From Clostridia bacterium (GTDB lineage: Bacteria > Bacillota > Clostridia > Lachnospirales > WQUN01), in assembly GCA_025997155.1 (NCBI GenBank), contig BNUF01000048.1, forward strand, positions 1 through 15,544: a DNA stretch of 15,544 nucleotides, written 5' to 3'. A program made the translations under genes and the position numbers. The first letter of the stretch is position 1, and each line of letters opens with the position of its first letter. The notes beneath the pieces were generated by a model. The model saw only the letters and a list, made by a program, of their open reading frames with translations. It had not been told where the DNA came from and did no database searches. Below are positions 7,443-14,458 of this stretch, piece after piece.

Positions 7443-9102
7443 AAGTTTCACCCAACTTTACTAATTCTCTGAAAATTATCTTAATCCCGCCGTTTTCCAG
7501 TCTGGAGTTTACAAACCTAAGCCACGAGTCGTTTTTATTCGGGTAATCCGTGTTTTCGGCAAAACTGTTCCAACGCGTCTCTTTTCTCGCCCCCAAATGA
7601 GCTATGACCGATTTGGCAAGAGTAAGCCGTTCTTTAAGTTCATAAATATATACGAGTTCCCGTGTGTCCTTTGCGCTAAGAAGTTCCGCCTTTTTTTCGA
7701 TTTCCCCGATTTTTAAGGCGGCAGTTTCAAGCCCGTTTTCCGAAAAGCGGTAAGACGCGCCGATTCCCCCCGCGTATTCGTCCATAACCGCCTGCATCTC
7801 CGATTCTAATAAATCGGCGGTATATTCCGAATCCGCGCCGTTAAGGAAGTTCTCGATTCCTTGTTTTATGCTTTCCCAGTCGGAAATCATTGGGATTTCG
7901 CCGTTCATATATTTCAAAACCGCGTTCGCCGCGATTTCGCCCTCCGCGAACGCTCCCGTTACATATTTCTGCGGACACCCGCCCGCCGCGTCTCCCGCCG
8001 CGAAAAGCCCTTTTAACGTGGTTTCTCTGTCCGTGTCAACCCAGTAACCGCTCGCGGTGTGCCCCCCCATAATATAGGGTTCTGTGCCTTCGATTTCGAC
8101 ATTTTGAACGCTCGGGGTTTTCCCGCTCTCGACCCATTTAAGTGTCTGGCTCGGACACATATTAAGGTAGGCGCGTTTCAGGTCCTCCTCCTGCTCCTTG
8201 CTTATTCCGACTGTCCTAAGATAGCAAGGCCCGCGTCCCTGCGCGTTTTCCGTCACCGTGCCGTGAAGTCTTTGCGAGGTCGTCGTTCCGTATTTTTGCT
8301 CGTACTCAACCCCACGGGCGTTAATCTGCCTTGCACCCGCTCCCTGCGCCAAAGTCCCCGTGGGAGCTATCGTATCCTTGCACCTAAGAGCTATAAAGCG
8401 CATTTCAAGCGTGGTCATCTCCGCCCCCGCGCGAATCCCCATAGCAAGCCCCGCGCCTGTGTTAAAGGGCGGATACCACATTTTGTGGCGCGAAAACCCC
8501 GCGTGATTGGGCTTATAAAGCCCCGCCGCCCCCCCTGTCGCACACAAAACCGCCTTCGCAAAAATCACATACAAAACAGGTTCGCAAACACCCACGGCAT
8601 ACGCCCCGATAACCCGATTATCCTTAACGATATACTCTATTACGTTCACCTTGTTAAGGACGGAAATCCGCGGCTCTTTGCCCACCGCCTCCGCCAAAAG
8701 AGGTTTAATATTCTCGCCGTTTATCTTTATGTTCCTGTTGCCCCGCGCCGCGTAAGCGCCGTTTTCGTCCTTAAGTATCACAAGCCCGATTTTTTCCATA
8801 TACGACACGGTTTTGTTAAGTCCCCGCGCCATAGTCAGAAGCAAATCCTCACGGACGATGCCGTGCGCGTCCGCCCTTGCGTAATCCACATAATCCTCGG
8901 GCGTGCGTCCTTTTACTATGTAGGCGTTGAGGGCGTTCACCCCCGCCGCCAGACAGCCGCTTCTCTTAATATTCGCCTTTTCCGCGATTAGAACGCTGTG
9001 CGTATCGTCCTTTTCGCAAAAAGCGAGAGCGGCGTAACACCCCGCCGTCCCCCCGCCCAGAATCAAGAAATCTGTTGACATTTGCCTTACGGATAGCTCC
9101 AC
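7432..9102 (-). CDS. aprA: Adenylylsulfate reductase alpha subunit (FAD flavoprotein), AprA-like
   Basis: This subunit of about 556 residues should reduce APS to sulfite and AMP on FAD. With the GTG at 9102 as start, the dinucleotide loop GGGTAGC is at 16-22, KRSGCLAAGVNALNAY at 46-61, EMRFIALRCKDTIAPTGT at 233-250, GGHTASGYW at 346-354 (the His aligns with a catalytic His of the family), and FAD-binding GLFAAGDAAGG at 365-375. It is about 100 residues shorter than dissimilatory AprA. The frame runs open to 9171, but that lies upstream of the promoter. GTG at 9102 is served by GAGAGGG; ATG at 9081 is the alternative. It is the first gene of the operon. Without dsrAB, qmo or hdr neighbours, an assimilatory role is most likely. 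A fumarate reductase-like flavoprotein is the less likely alternative. Confidence 0.88.
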   Translation of the reverse strand: MELSVRQMSTDFLILGGGTAGCYAALAFCEKDDTHSVLIAEKANIKRSGCLAAGVNALNAYIVKGRTPEDYVDYARADAHGIVREDLLLTMARGLNKTVSYMEKIGLVILKDENGAYAARGNRNIKINGENIKPLLAEAVGKEPRISVLNKVNVIEYIVKDNRVIGAYAVGVCEPVLYVIFAKAVLCATGGAAGLYKPNHAGFSRHKMWYPPFNTGAGLAMGIRAGAEMTTLEMRFIALRCKDTIAPTGTLAQGAGARQINARGVEYEQKYGTTTSQRLHGTVTENAQGRGPCYLRTVGISKEQEEDLKRAYLNMCPSQTLKWVESGKTPSVQNVEIEGTEPYIMGGHTASGYWVDTDRETTLKGLFAAGDAAGGCPQKYVTGAFAEGEIAANAVLKYMNGEIPMISDWESIKQGIENFLNGADSEYTADLLESEMQAVMDEYAGGIGASYRFSENGLETAALKIGEIEKKAELLSAKDTRELVYIYELKERLTLAKSVIAHLGARKETRWNSFAENTDYPNKNDSWLRFVNSRLENGGIKIIFRELVKLGETYEH

Positions 9103-9127
9103 ACATAACACCCTCTCATTAACTGAT

Positions 9128-9156
9128 ATTATAAACGCAAAACCCCGCAAAATCCA
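9128..9156 (-). promoter_or_regulatory. Probable sigma-70-type promoter of the aprA-hcyD operon
   Basis: On the minus strand a perfect TATAAT occupies 9133-9128. A weak -35 (TGGATT, 9156-9151) lies 17 bases before it. Transcription would start near 9121, about 19 bases before the GTG chosen for aprA. A weak -35 suggests that an activator or released repression may matter. Two of the CGCAAA repeats fall in the spacer. Confidence 0.6.
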
Positions 9157-9172
9157 TAAAAAAATACGCAAA
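9136..9172 (+). repeat. Three phased direct CGCAAA repeats over the aprA promoter
   Basis: CGCAAA occurs at 9136-9141, 9146-9151 and 9167-9172, with starts 10 and 21 bases apart, close to one and two helical turns. The first two lie between the -10 and -35 of aprA; the third forms the left arm of the AACGTT palindrome. They may be half-sites for the adjacent regulator, or chance in an A-rich region. Confidence 0.4.
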
Positions 9173-9180
9173 CGTTACAC
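9166..9180. promoter_or_regulatory. Candidate LacI-family operator between two divergent promoters
   Basis: ACGCAAACGTTACAC contains the central palindrome AACGTT (9171-9176). Its left arm, ACGCAAACGTT, equals the left part of the E. coli PurR-type operator, while the right arm is degenerate. LacI-family regulators typically bind palindromes with a central CG. The site sits between the -35 elements of lacI and aprA, so one bound dimer could affect both. The link to the neighbouring regulator is inferred. Confidence 0.45.
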
Positions 9181-9191
9181 CAAAAATCCTA

Positions 9192-9220
9192 TGGACAAAG
9201 CCTAAAAACTATGATATATT
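9192..9220 (+). promoter_or_regulatory. Probable sigma-70-type promoter of the lacI-family gene
   Basis: TGGACA at 9192-9197 (five of six matches to TTGACA) and TATATT at 9215-9220 are separated by exactly 17 bases. Transcription would start near 9227, just at the AGGGGG ribosome site, leaving a leader of only about 13 bases before the ATG at 9240. Confidence 0.6.
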
Positions 9221-9239
9221 CAGCATAGGGGGCGGTTAG

Positions 9240-10283
9240 ATGACATTAAAAGAAATTGCCGAAAAAGCAAATGTTTCCATTTCTACCGTTTCCAGAATCA
9301 TAAACTCGGCGGACGATAATTTCGCCCGCAAAGAAGTGCGGGACAGGGTTTGGTCCATTATCCGCGAAACAGGCTATCTCCCCAACCAATCGGCGCGGGA
9401 ACTAAGAAAAAACGAGAAACTTGACGGGGAAAAAATTCATACCCTTGCCTGCGTTTTCGGGAGGACAAGGAACGCGGAGGATAACCCCTTTTTCGCGCAA
9501 GTCGCCCGCGCCGCCGAACAGCAGGCGCTGCGCCTCGGGTATGTCGTCACAATGTCCTACTCCGTCTTCGACATTGACAACAACGCCTCCGCCCAAAGAT
9601 TCGGCGGGGTAAAGACGGACGGAGCTCTCATTCTGGGGCGTTTCGACCGCGATATGTTCAAATTTTTCGAACGTTACTATAAAAATATCGTGTTTGTCGG
9701 ACGCAACCCGATAGACGCCAAGTGGGACCAGGTTATATGCGACGGGTACGCCGCCGCGAAAACCGCGCTTGAACATTTGATAAGTTACGGACACCGCCGA
9801 ATCGCGTATATAGGCGAAACGCAAAACGAGGTGCGGTACAGCGCGTATCTTGACGCGGTGGCGGAACACGGGCTTGAGCATAGCGCGACCCTTACCGCGT
9901 CCTTCGCCCAAAACAGCGCGGGGGGATACGCGGGAGCGTGTTTTCTTCTCGAAAACGCGAAACCGCTACCGACCGCCGTGTTTTGCGCCGCCGACGTTAT
10001 GGCAATCGCGGCGATTAAACGTTTTTCGGAAAAAGGCGTACCCGTCCCCTCGGAAATCTCCGTCATAGGTATGGACGATATCGAACTTGCGGGGTTTGTT
10101 TCTCCTATGCTCACGACCGTTCGAATACCAAAAGTCGAACTGGGCAACGTTGCGGCGCGTACTCTGATTGACCGTATCAACAAAGTTCACAAACTCCCTA
10201 TGAAAATTTTTATCCCCCACGAGCTAATTCGGCGCGAAAGTGTGGGAGCGGGCTATATTGTCGATATCGGAAGCGGCATTTGA
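9240..10283 (+). CDS. LacI/GalR-family transcriptional regulator
   Basis: A 347-residue regulator of normal family length. Residues 2-21 form the helix-turn-helix (LKEIAEKANVSISTVSRIIN), residues 22-48 the third helix region, and QSARELRK at 50-57 the hinge helix that inserts into the minor groove. Residues from about 66 form the two-lobed periplasmic-binding-protein-like effector domain, with VFVGRNPID, YGHRRIAYIGE and VIGMDDIELAGF as recognisable family segments. The ATG follows AGGGGGCGG by a few bases. It is transcribed divergently from the sulfur operon over a 137-base region holding a candidate operator, so control of that operon and of itself is likely. Effectors in this family are usually sugars or purines; the ligand here is unknown. 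Its last 60 bases overlap the convergent cbiK-like gene. Confidence 0.93.
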   Translation: MTLKEIAEKANVSISTVSRIINSADDNFARKEVRDRVWSIIRETGYLPNQSARELRKNEKLDGEKIHTLACVFGRTRNAEDNPFFAQVARAAEQQALRLGYVVTMSYSVFDIDNNASAQRFGGVKTDGALILGRFDRDMFKFFERYYKNIVFVGRNPIDAKWDQVICDGYAAAKTALEHLISYGHRRIAYIGETQNEVRYSAYLDAVAEHGLEHSATLTASFAQNSAGGYAGACFLLENAKPLPTAVFCAADVMAIAAIKRFSEKGVPVPSEISVIGMDDIELAGFVSPMLTTVRIPKVELGNVAARTLIDRINKVHKLPMKIFIPHELIRRESVGAGYIVDIGSGI

Positions 10284-10820
10284 TATAAATTTGCGGCGAA
10301 CCTCCGCGTAGTCAAGAAGTCCCAAGTTGACACGCGACACCGTTATCCCCGATTCTTCAAGGTTGTTGCTCCAGTCGCCCAGTATTTCTTTTTGTACGTG
10401 TTTTCCCGTTCCCAGAGTAAGCGGCACAACGGAAAGTTCCTTGACTCCCCCGCTCATAATCCGCCGTTTTACGATTTCAAAATTAAGAGCTCCCGTAAGC
10501 GTCCCGACAAAGGCGTTTTCGGGAAGTATTTCGGCTAATTCCGCGTAAAACCTGTCCGCGCTGTGTTCCGTGCCGTGTCCGACAAAAAGCGTCGCGTCCC
10601 GATACTTTTCGCGAAGAATATTCGCCAAAAACAATACGTCCTCGCGGGAGGACAGTAGCGGTCGTCCTATAAAAGCGTAACGGCGGCGAAGCTTTTCGTA
10701 TTCAAAAGCTTTCAAAAGAAGTACAGGCTGTACAAACAATTCGGGAAAATCAGGGAAACTTTCCTCAAACTCCCTTTGCAAAACCGTTAAATCCCCGAAT
10801 CCCGCTAATAAAATTGACAT
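10224..10820 (-). CDS. cbiK: Compact CbiK-type sirohydrochlorin chelatase
   Basis: This 198-residue protein matches the CbiK class II chelatases that insert Co2+ or Fe2+ into sirohydrochlorin. Visible family segments are FVQPVLLLKAFEYEKL at 29-44, FVGHGTEHSADRFY at 79-92 and VVPLTLGTGKHVQKEILGDW at 131-150. His82 and His141 correspond to the metal-binding histidines, and Glu40 probably to the third ligand. Typical CbiK is about 260 residues; the missing 50 or so lie between the first strand and VQP, so the N-terminal lobe is compacted rather than cut at the end. The ATG follows AGGTGG by six bases. Beside a siroheme enzyme an Fe role is plausible; beside a cobalamin-type importer a Co role is too. 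It overlaps the convergent lacI gene by 60 bases. Confidence 0.82.
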   Translation of the reverse strand: MSILLAGFGDLTVLQREFEESFPDFPELFVQPVLLLKAFEYEKLRRRYAFIGRPLLSSREDVLFLANILREKYRDATLFVGHGTEHSADRFYAELAEILPENAFVGTLTGALNFEIVKRRIMSGGVKELSVVPLTLGTGKHVQKEILGDWSNNLEESGITVSRVNLGLLDYAEVRRKFISNAASDIDNIARSHTFAPN

Positions 10821-10852
10821 ATCTTTCCACCTGCTTTGGAGGGTTTTTACAT

Positions 10853-11707
10853 ATGAAACTCGTTTTTGCGGTAATTATAACTTTATTCGTTCTGGCGGGC
10901 TGCGCGCCGCAAGTTTTGCAAGAAGTCGCCGCGCCTATGAAAGTCGTCGCTCTTTCGGGCAGTCTTGCCCAAGCGTGGGTTCTGGCGGGCGGCGACTTAG
11001 CGGGGACGACGCAGGACGCTTTTGAATTTTTGGATTTAGGTGTAGAAGACATAGGCAGTCTGCATAATCCGTCCTTTGAAAAAATCTTGGAAATCTCGCC
11101 CGATTTGGTGATTTTATCCTCCGACATTCCGTCTCACGCCAAGCTATACGAACAGTTAAAGGATACTGGCATAGCAACCGCCTCTTTTTCCGTCGAGACT
11201 TTTGAGGACTATCTCCGTATGATGAAAACTTTAACCGATATCACGGGACGCGCCGATTTATACAAGAAAAACGGAACGGATATCAGAGAGAGGATAGACG
11301 CGGCGATAGAAAAAAGCAAGGGACACGCCGCGCCGAAAGTTCTGTTTGTCCGCGCCGCGTCCGCTAAGGCGGCCGCCCGAAACAGCGGCACAATGGCGGG
11401 AGCTATGCTTAAAGACCTCGGCTGTATAAACATAGCCGACAGCAACGACAGTTTGCTTGAAGATTTGAGTATGGAAATCATCATACAAGCCGACCCCGAT
11501 TTTATTTTTCTCGTGCCTATGGGCGAGTCGGAGGAAAAATCCTTGCAAACGGCGGACGCGCTTCTTGTCTCAAACCCCGCGTGGGCAGGGCTTTCCGCCG
11601 TAAAGAACGGGCGTTATTTCATTCTCGCGAAAGATTTATTCCACCAAAAGCCCAATAACCGTTGGGGAGAAAGTTATGAAATTCTTGAAAAAATCCTGTA
11701 TGAGTGA
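10853..11707 (+). CDS. Substrate-binding lipoprotein of an iron-complex/cobalamin-type ABC importer
   Basis: A 284-residue secreted lipoprotein. The start MKLVFAVIITLFVLAGCAPQ is a signal peptide with lipobox LAGC, the lipidated Cys being residue 17. The mature part follows the BtuF/FhuD class: the VVALSGSLAQAWVLAGG strand-helix, then DIGSLHNPSFEKILEISPDLVIL, a long linking helix near 135-155, and a second lobe with IIIQADPDFIFLV and a closing NRWGESYEILEKIL helix. The frame is open upstream to an ATG at 10814, but GGAGGG at 10838-10843 serves the ATG at 10853, where the signal peptide begins. Its start codon is only 32 bases from that of the divergent cbiK. Possible cargo is cobalamin, a siderophore, heme or another metal complex; motifs do not decide. 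Confidence 0.87.
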   Translation: MKLVFAVIITLFVLAGCAPQVLQEVAAPMKVVALSGSLAQAWVLAGGDLAGTTQDAFEFLDLGVEDIGSLHNPSFEKILEISPDLVILSSDIPSHAKLYEQLKDTGIATASFSVETFEDYLRMMKTLTDITGRADLYKKNGTDIRERIDAAIEKSKGHAAPKVLFVRAASAKAAARNSGTMAGAMLKDLGCINIADSNDSLLEDLSMEIIIQADPDFIFLVPMGESEEKSLQTADALLVSNPAWAGLSAVKNGRYFILAKDLFHQKPNNRWGESYEILEKILYE

Positions 11708-12674
11708 TAAAAAACTTTTATTTATATGCGTCCTAACGCTTTTGGCGGCGTTTCTCCTGAGTTTGGGGCTTGGGGCGGTTCACCTCTCCCCTCCCGACGT
11801 TTTGCGCGGAATTTTTGAGGGGGACGCGACGACGCGGGGGCGGATTATTCTGCACGTGCGGCTTCCGCGTTCCTTTGCCGCCCTGCTCTGCGGAGGGGGA
11901 CTCGCCGTTTCGGGTCTGATTATCCAGACGGTTTTGGCGAACCCTCTCGCAAGCCCCGGGATTTTGGGCGTGAACGGAGGGGCGGGGCTTGCCGCCGCAC
12001 TTTGCGGCGTGATACTTCCGCCTCTCTTTCTTCCGTTGGCGGCGTTTATCGGCGCGTTCGCCACCGTTCTTTTGGTGTACGCCATAGCGAAAAAGGCGGG
12101 CGCGTCCAAAATGACGCTGATTTTATCGGGCGTGGCAATATCAAGTCTTATGACGGCGGGAATTAACACCGTCGTCACCCTTTTCCCAGACGCGCTAATC
12201 GGAACGCATTATTTCCAGACCGGCGGATTCGCGGGGGTAAGCTCCCGCGTTCTCTATCCGGCGGGGGCGTTTATCCTTGTCGGGGGGCTAGCCGCGTACA
12301 CCCTCTCCGCCGAACTTGATATTTTGGGGCTTGGGGAGAGTACCGCCCTTTCCCTCGGGCTGAACGCGGGCGTTTATCGGTTTGTTTTTCTGACGCTGGC
12401 GGCGGCGTTAGCGGGAGCGTCCGTCAGCGTCGCGGGGTTGCTCGGTTTCGTCGGGCTGATTGTGCCGCATATCGCGAAAATGCTTACACGCGGAAGTCGT
12501 TCGCTTATATCCGTCTCCGCGCTTATGGGCGGAAGTTTTTTGCTCCTGTGCGACACCGCCGCGAGGACGGTTTTCGCCCCCTTTGAAATTCCCGTGGGGA
12601 TTTTGGTTTCGTTTCTGGGCGTACCGTTTTTCCTTTGGATTTTGTTTCGCGAGAGGAGACGCGCAAATGCTTGA
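11676..12674 (+). CDS. FecCD/BtuC-family permease of the iron-complex/cobalamin-type importer
   Basis: A 332-residue multi-spanning inner-membrane protein of normal length for this family. The signature region RLPRSFAALLCGGGLAVSG is followed by LANPLASPGILGVNGGAGLA, both hallmarks of FecCD/BtuC permeases. Later segments, GESTALSLGLNAG and LGFVGLIVPHIAKML, are the conserved cytoplasmic loop that meets the ATPase. Start: GGGGAG lies six bases before the ATG at 11676, inside the end of the lipoprotein gene (32-base overlap). A second ATG at 11700 lacks a ribosome site. One permease gene is present, so the importer is probably a homodimer of this subunit. Confidence 0.92.
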   Translation: MKFLKKSCMSDKKLLFICVLTLLAAFLLSLGLGAVHLSPPDVLRGIFEGDATTRGRIILHVRLPRSFAALLCGGGLAVSGLIIQTVLANPLASPGILGVNGGAGLAAALCGVILPPLFLPLAAFIGAFATVLLVYAIAKKAGASKMTLILSGVAISSLMTAGINTVVTLFPDALIGTHYFQTGGFAGVSSRVLYPAGAFILVGGLAAYTLSAELDILGLGESTALSLGLNAGVYRFVFLTLAAALAGASVSVAGLLGFVGLIVPHIAKMLTRGSRSLISVSALMGGSFLLLCDTAARTVFAPFEIPVGILVSFLGVPFFLWILFRERRRANA

Positions 12675-13407
12675 GTTATCTCATCTTTGCGGCGGTTACG
12701 GCGGCATTGCCGCCGTGTCGGACGTGTCTTTGAGTTTTCCGAAAGGGCGTTTTACGGTTATTGTCGGGTCAAACGGCTGCGGCAAAACGACCTTGCTTAA
12801 ACTGTCGTGCGGGCAGCTCCGCCCCGTTGGCGGAACGGTTACGCTGGGCGGACGCGTTCTTTCTTCTATGAAAGGAAAGGAAATCGCGCAAAAAATATCA
12901 TACCTGCCCCAGTCACGCCCGATTCCCGATACCACCGTCGAAACCCTTGTACTGCACGGACGTTTCCCCTATCTGGGGTATCCCCGCGTCTATCAGGGTA
13001 ACGACTTGCGCATAGCGCGGCAGGCAATGGAAAAAGTCGGTATTGCCGCGCATAAAAATAAACTTGCGTCAAAACTGTCGGGCGGCGAAAGGCAAAAGGC
13101 GTATCTTGCGATGCTTTTGGCGCAGGACACGGAGGTTATGCTCCTTGACGAGCCGACGACATATCTGGATATAGGGTGTCAGCTCGATTTACTGGAACTC
13201 CTCAGCGAACTCGGGCGGGTTGGAAAAACCGTCATAGCCGTCCTTCACGACTTGAACCAAGCTCTTAGATACGCCGATAATATAGTCGTAATGCGTGGGG
13301 GGAGGGTCACGGCGGAGGGTTTGCCCTCCTCGGTTTTAGACGCGCTCGAACAGGCGTTCGGCGTAACGGCAAAGCTTGAGGAACGCTACGAATTTTCTGT
13401 CAAATAA
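12667..13407 (+). CDS. ATPase of the iron-complex/cobalamin-type ABC importer
   Basis: This 246-residue ABC ATPase has Walker A GSNGCGKT at 34-41, Q-loop Gln82 (LPQSR), signature LSGGERQ at 137-143, Walker B VMLLDEP at 157-163, a D-loop at YLD, and the switch histidine His194 in VLHDLN. The wording DEPTTYLDI and HDLNQALRYAD is that of the FecE/BtuD subgroup, matching the permease just upstream. AGGAGA precedes the ATG by seven bases and the start overlaps the permease stop by 8 bases, so a longer frame from 12460 is not needed. It ends 8 bases inside the convergent cysA gene, with no clear terminator between them. Confidence 0.93.
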   Translation: MLELSHLCGGYGGIAAVSDVSLSFPKGRFTVIVGSNGCGKTTLLKLSCGQLRPVGGTVTLGGRVLSSMKGKEIAQKISYLPQSRPIPDTTVETLVLHGRFPYLGYPRVYQGNDLRIARQAMEKVGIAAHKNKLASKLSGGERQKAYLAMLLAQDTEVMLLDEPTTYLDIGCQLDLLELLSELGRVGKTVIAVLHDLNQALRYADNIVVMRGGRVTAEGLPSSVLDALEQAFGVTAKLEERYEFSVK

Positions 13408-14458
13408 ATACTTCGTTTACATTTCTGAACACGTCATTTTCCGCGAGTTTCACGCTATTATCGTTATACAAATACAGACGGTAAATCAAAACGCTCACCT
13501 CGTCGCCCGCCCGAAGTTCCTCGTCCTCCAGCGAACGGTAAGCGGTGAGTTTCACCCCGTTTACGCGCAGACGCAGCTCATACAGATTTCCGCGAAAAAA
13601 TATATCCTCCACCGTCCCCGTCGCGGAAGAATTGGGGTAAACCTCGTTCCCCGGCTTTGTAACGCTTACGAAATCGGGGCGTATGACGGCTTTCGGATAC
13701 TCTTTGTCGAGCGAAAATCCTTTCAGACGGCCATAATCCTCAATCATCAAAGATTCCCCGATAAACTTGGCGGCGAAAGGCGTTTGCGGGTTTTTGTAAA
13801 TTTCGGCGGGCGACCCTTTTTGCTCCACGCGTCCTTTGTTCGTTATGATAATCTCGTCCGCCACCTCGACAGCCTCGTCTTGGTCGTGGGTGACAAAAAT
13901 ACTCGTAATCCCGACTTTGCTGATAGTCTCCCTAAGCCACGTCCTCAATTCCTTTCGCACTTTCGCGTCTATTGCCGCAAAAGGCTCGTCAAGGAGCAGT
14001 AAATGCGGATTCGGAGCTAACGCCCGCGCAAAGGCGACACGCTGTTTTTGCCCGCCCGAGAGTTGATGAGGGCGGCGTTTGTCAAGCCCCTCCAAACCGA
14101 TTAACTTAATCAGTTCGCCCACTCTCTCTTTTATGTACGCCTTATCTTTTTTTTGTACCTCAAGCCCAAAGGCGATATTGTCAAATACCGTCATATACCG
14201 AAAAAGCGCGTAATTCTGAAACACAAAACCGATGCCGCGCTTGCTTGCGGGAATGTCGTTCACGCGAACGCCGTCTATTATGATATCCCCCGAATCGGGG
14301 TTTTCAAGCCCCGCTATCATACGCAGAATCGTCGTTTTGCCGCTCCCCGACGGGCCCAGAAGTCCAATCAGTTTGCCCTGTTCTATTGAAAACGTCACAT
14401 TGTCGGACGCCCTGAAATTTCCGAAATTTTTGTTGATATTTTTAAGTTCTACATACAT
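13400..14458 (-). CDS. cysA: Sulfate/thiosulfate ABC importer ATPase CysA
   Basis: A 352-residue ATPase of the sulfate/molybdate importer class. Walker A GPSGSGKT is at 35-42, Q-loop Gln81 (FVFQNYALF), signature LSGGQ at 133-137, Walker B LLLLDEP at 153-159 with AAIDAKVRKELR, and the switch histidine His191 in VTHDQDEA. After residue 235 comes the C-terminal regulatory region, with VIRPDFVSV near 258-266 resembling the RPE segment of CysA. Its ATG directly follows the TAA of cysW with no gap. The paired CysW/CysT permeases favour sulfate over molybdate, which normally uses one permease (ModB). It is the last gene of this importer operon in the window. Confidence 0.92.
   Translation of the reverse strand: MYVELKNINKNFGNFRASDNVTFSIEQGKLIGLLGPSGSGKTTILRMIAGLENPDSGDIIIDGVRVNDIPASKRGIGFVFQNYALFRYMTVFDNIAFGLEVQKKDKAYIKERVGELIKLIGLEGLDKRRPHQLSGGQKQRVAFARALAPNPHLLLLDEPFAAIDAKVRKELRTWLRETISKVGITSIFVTHDQDEAVEVADEIIITNKGRVEQKGSPAEIYKNPQTPFAAKFIGESLMIEDYGRLKGFSLDKEYPKAVIRPDFVSVTKPGNEVYPNSSATGTVEDIFFRGNLYELRLRVNGVKLTAYRSLEDEELRAGDEVSVLIYRLYLYNDNSVKLAENDVFRNVNEVFI

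Noticed and set aside
8059..8991. Long plus-strand open frame (310 codons) antisense to aprA
   Set aside because: It mirrors conserved AprA coding sequence. The translation is rich in Arg, Pro and His, as expected of a shadow frame.
7432..9102. Dissimilatory sulfate respiration suggested by aprBA
   Set aside because: No dsrAB, dsrC, qmo or sat is seen, and the same operon holds metY, cysDN and the HcyS set, which indicate biosynthesis. The rest of the genome is not visible.
10196..10245. Possible minus-strand terminator after cbiK (CCCAC and GTGGG arms)
   Set aside because: The paired arms are only 5-7 bases with a loop of about 21 bases, and the following run is broken by A residues. Not strong enough to annotate.
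10776..10850. TTGACA at 10814-10819 as a -35 for the importer operon
   Set aside because: No -10-like sequence lies 16-18 bases downstream; that place holds the ribosome site GGAGGG.
12460..12666. Longer start for the importer ATPase at 12460
   Set aside because: The extra 69 codons lie inside the permease gene in another frame and resemble no ABC ATPase. AGGAGA before the ATG at 12667 marks the true start.
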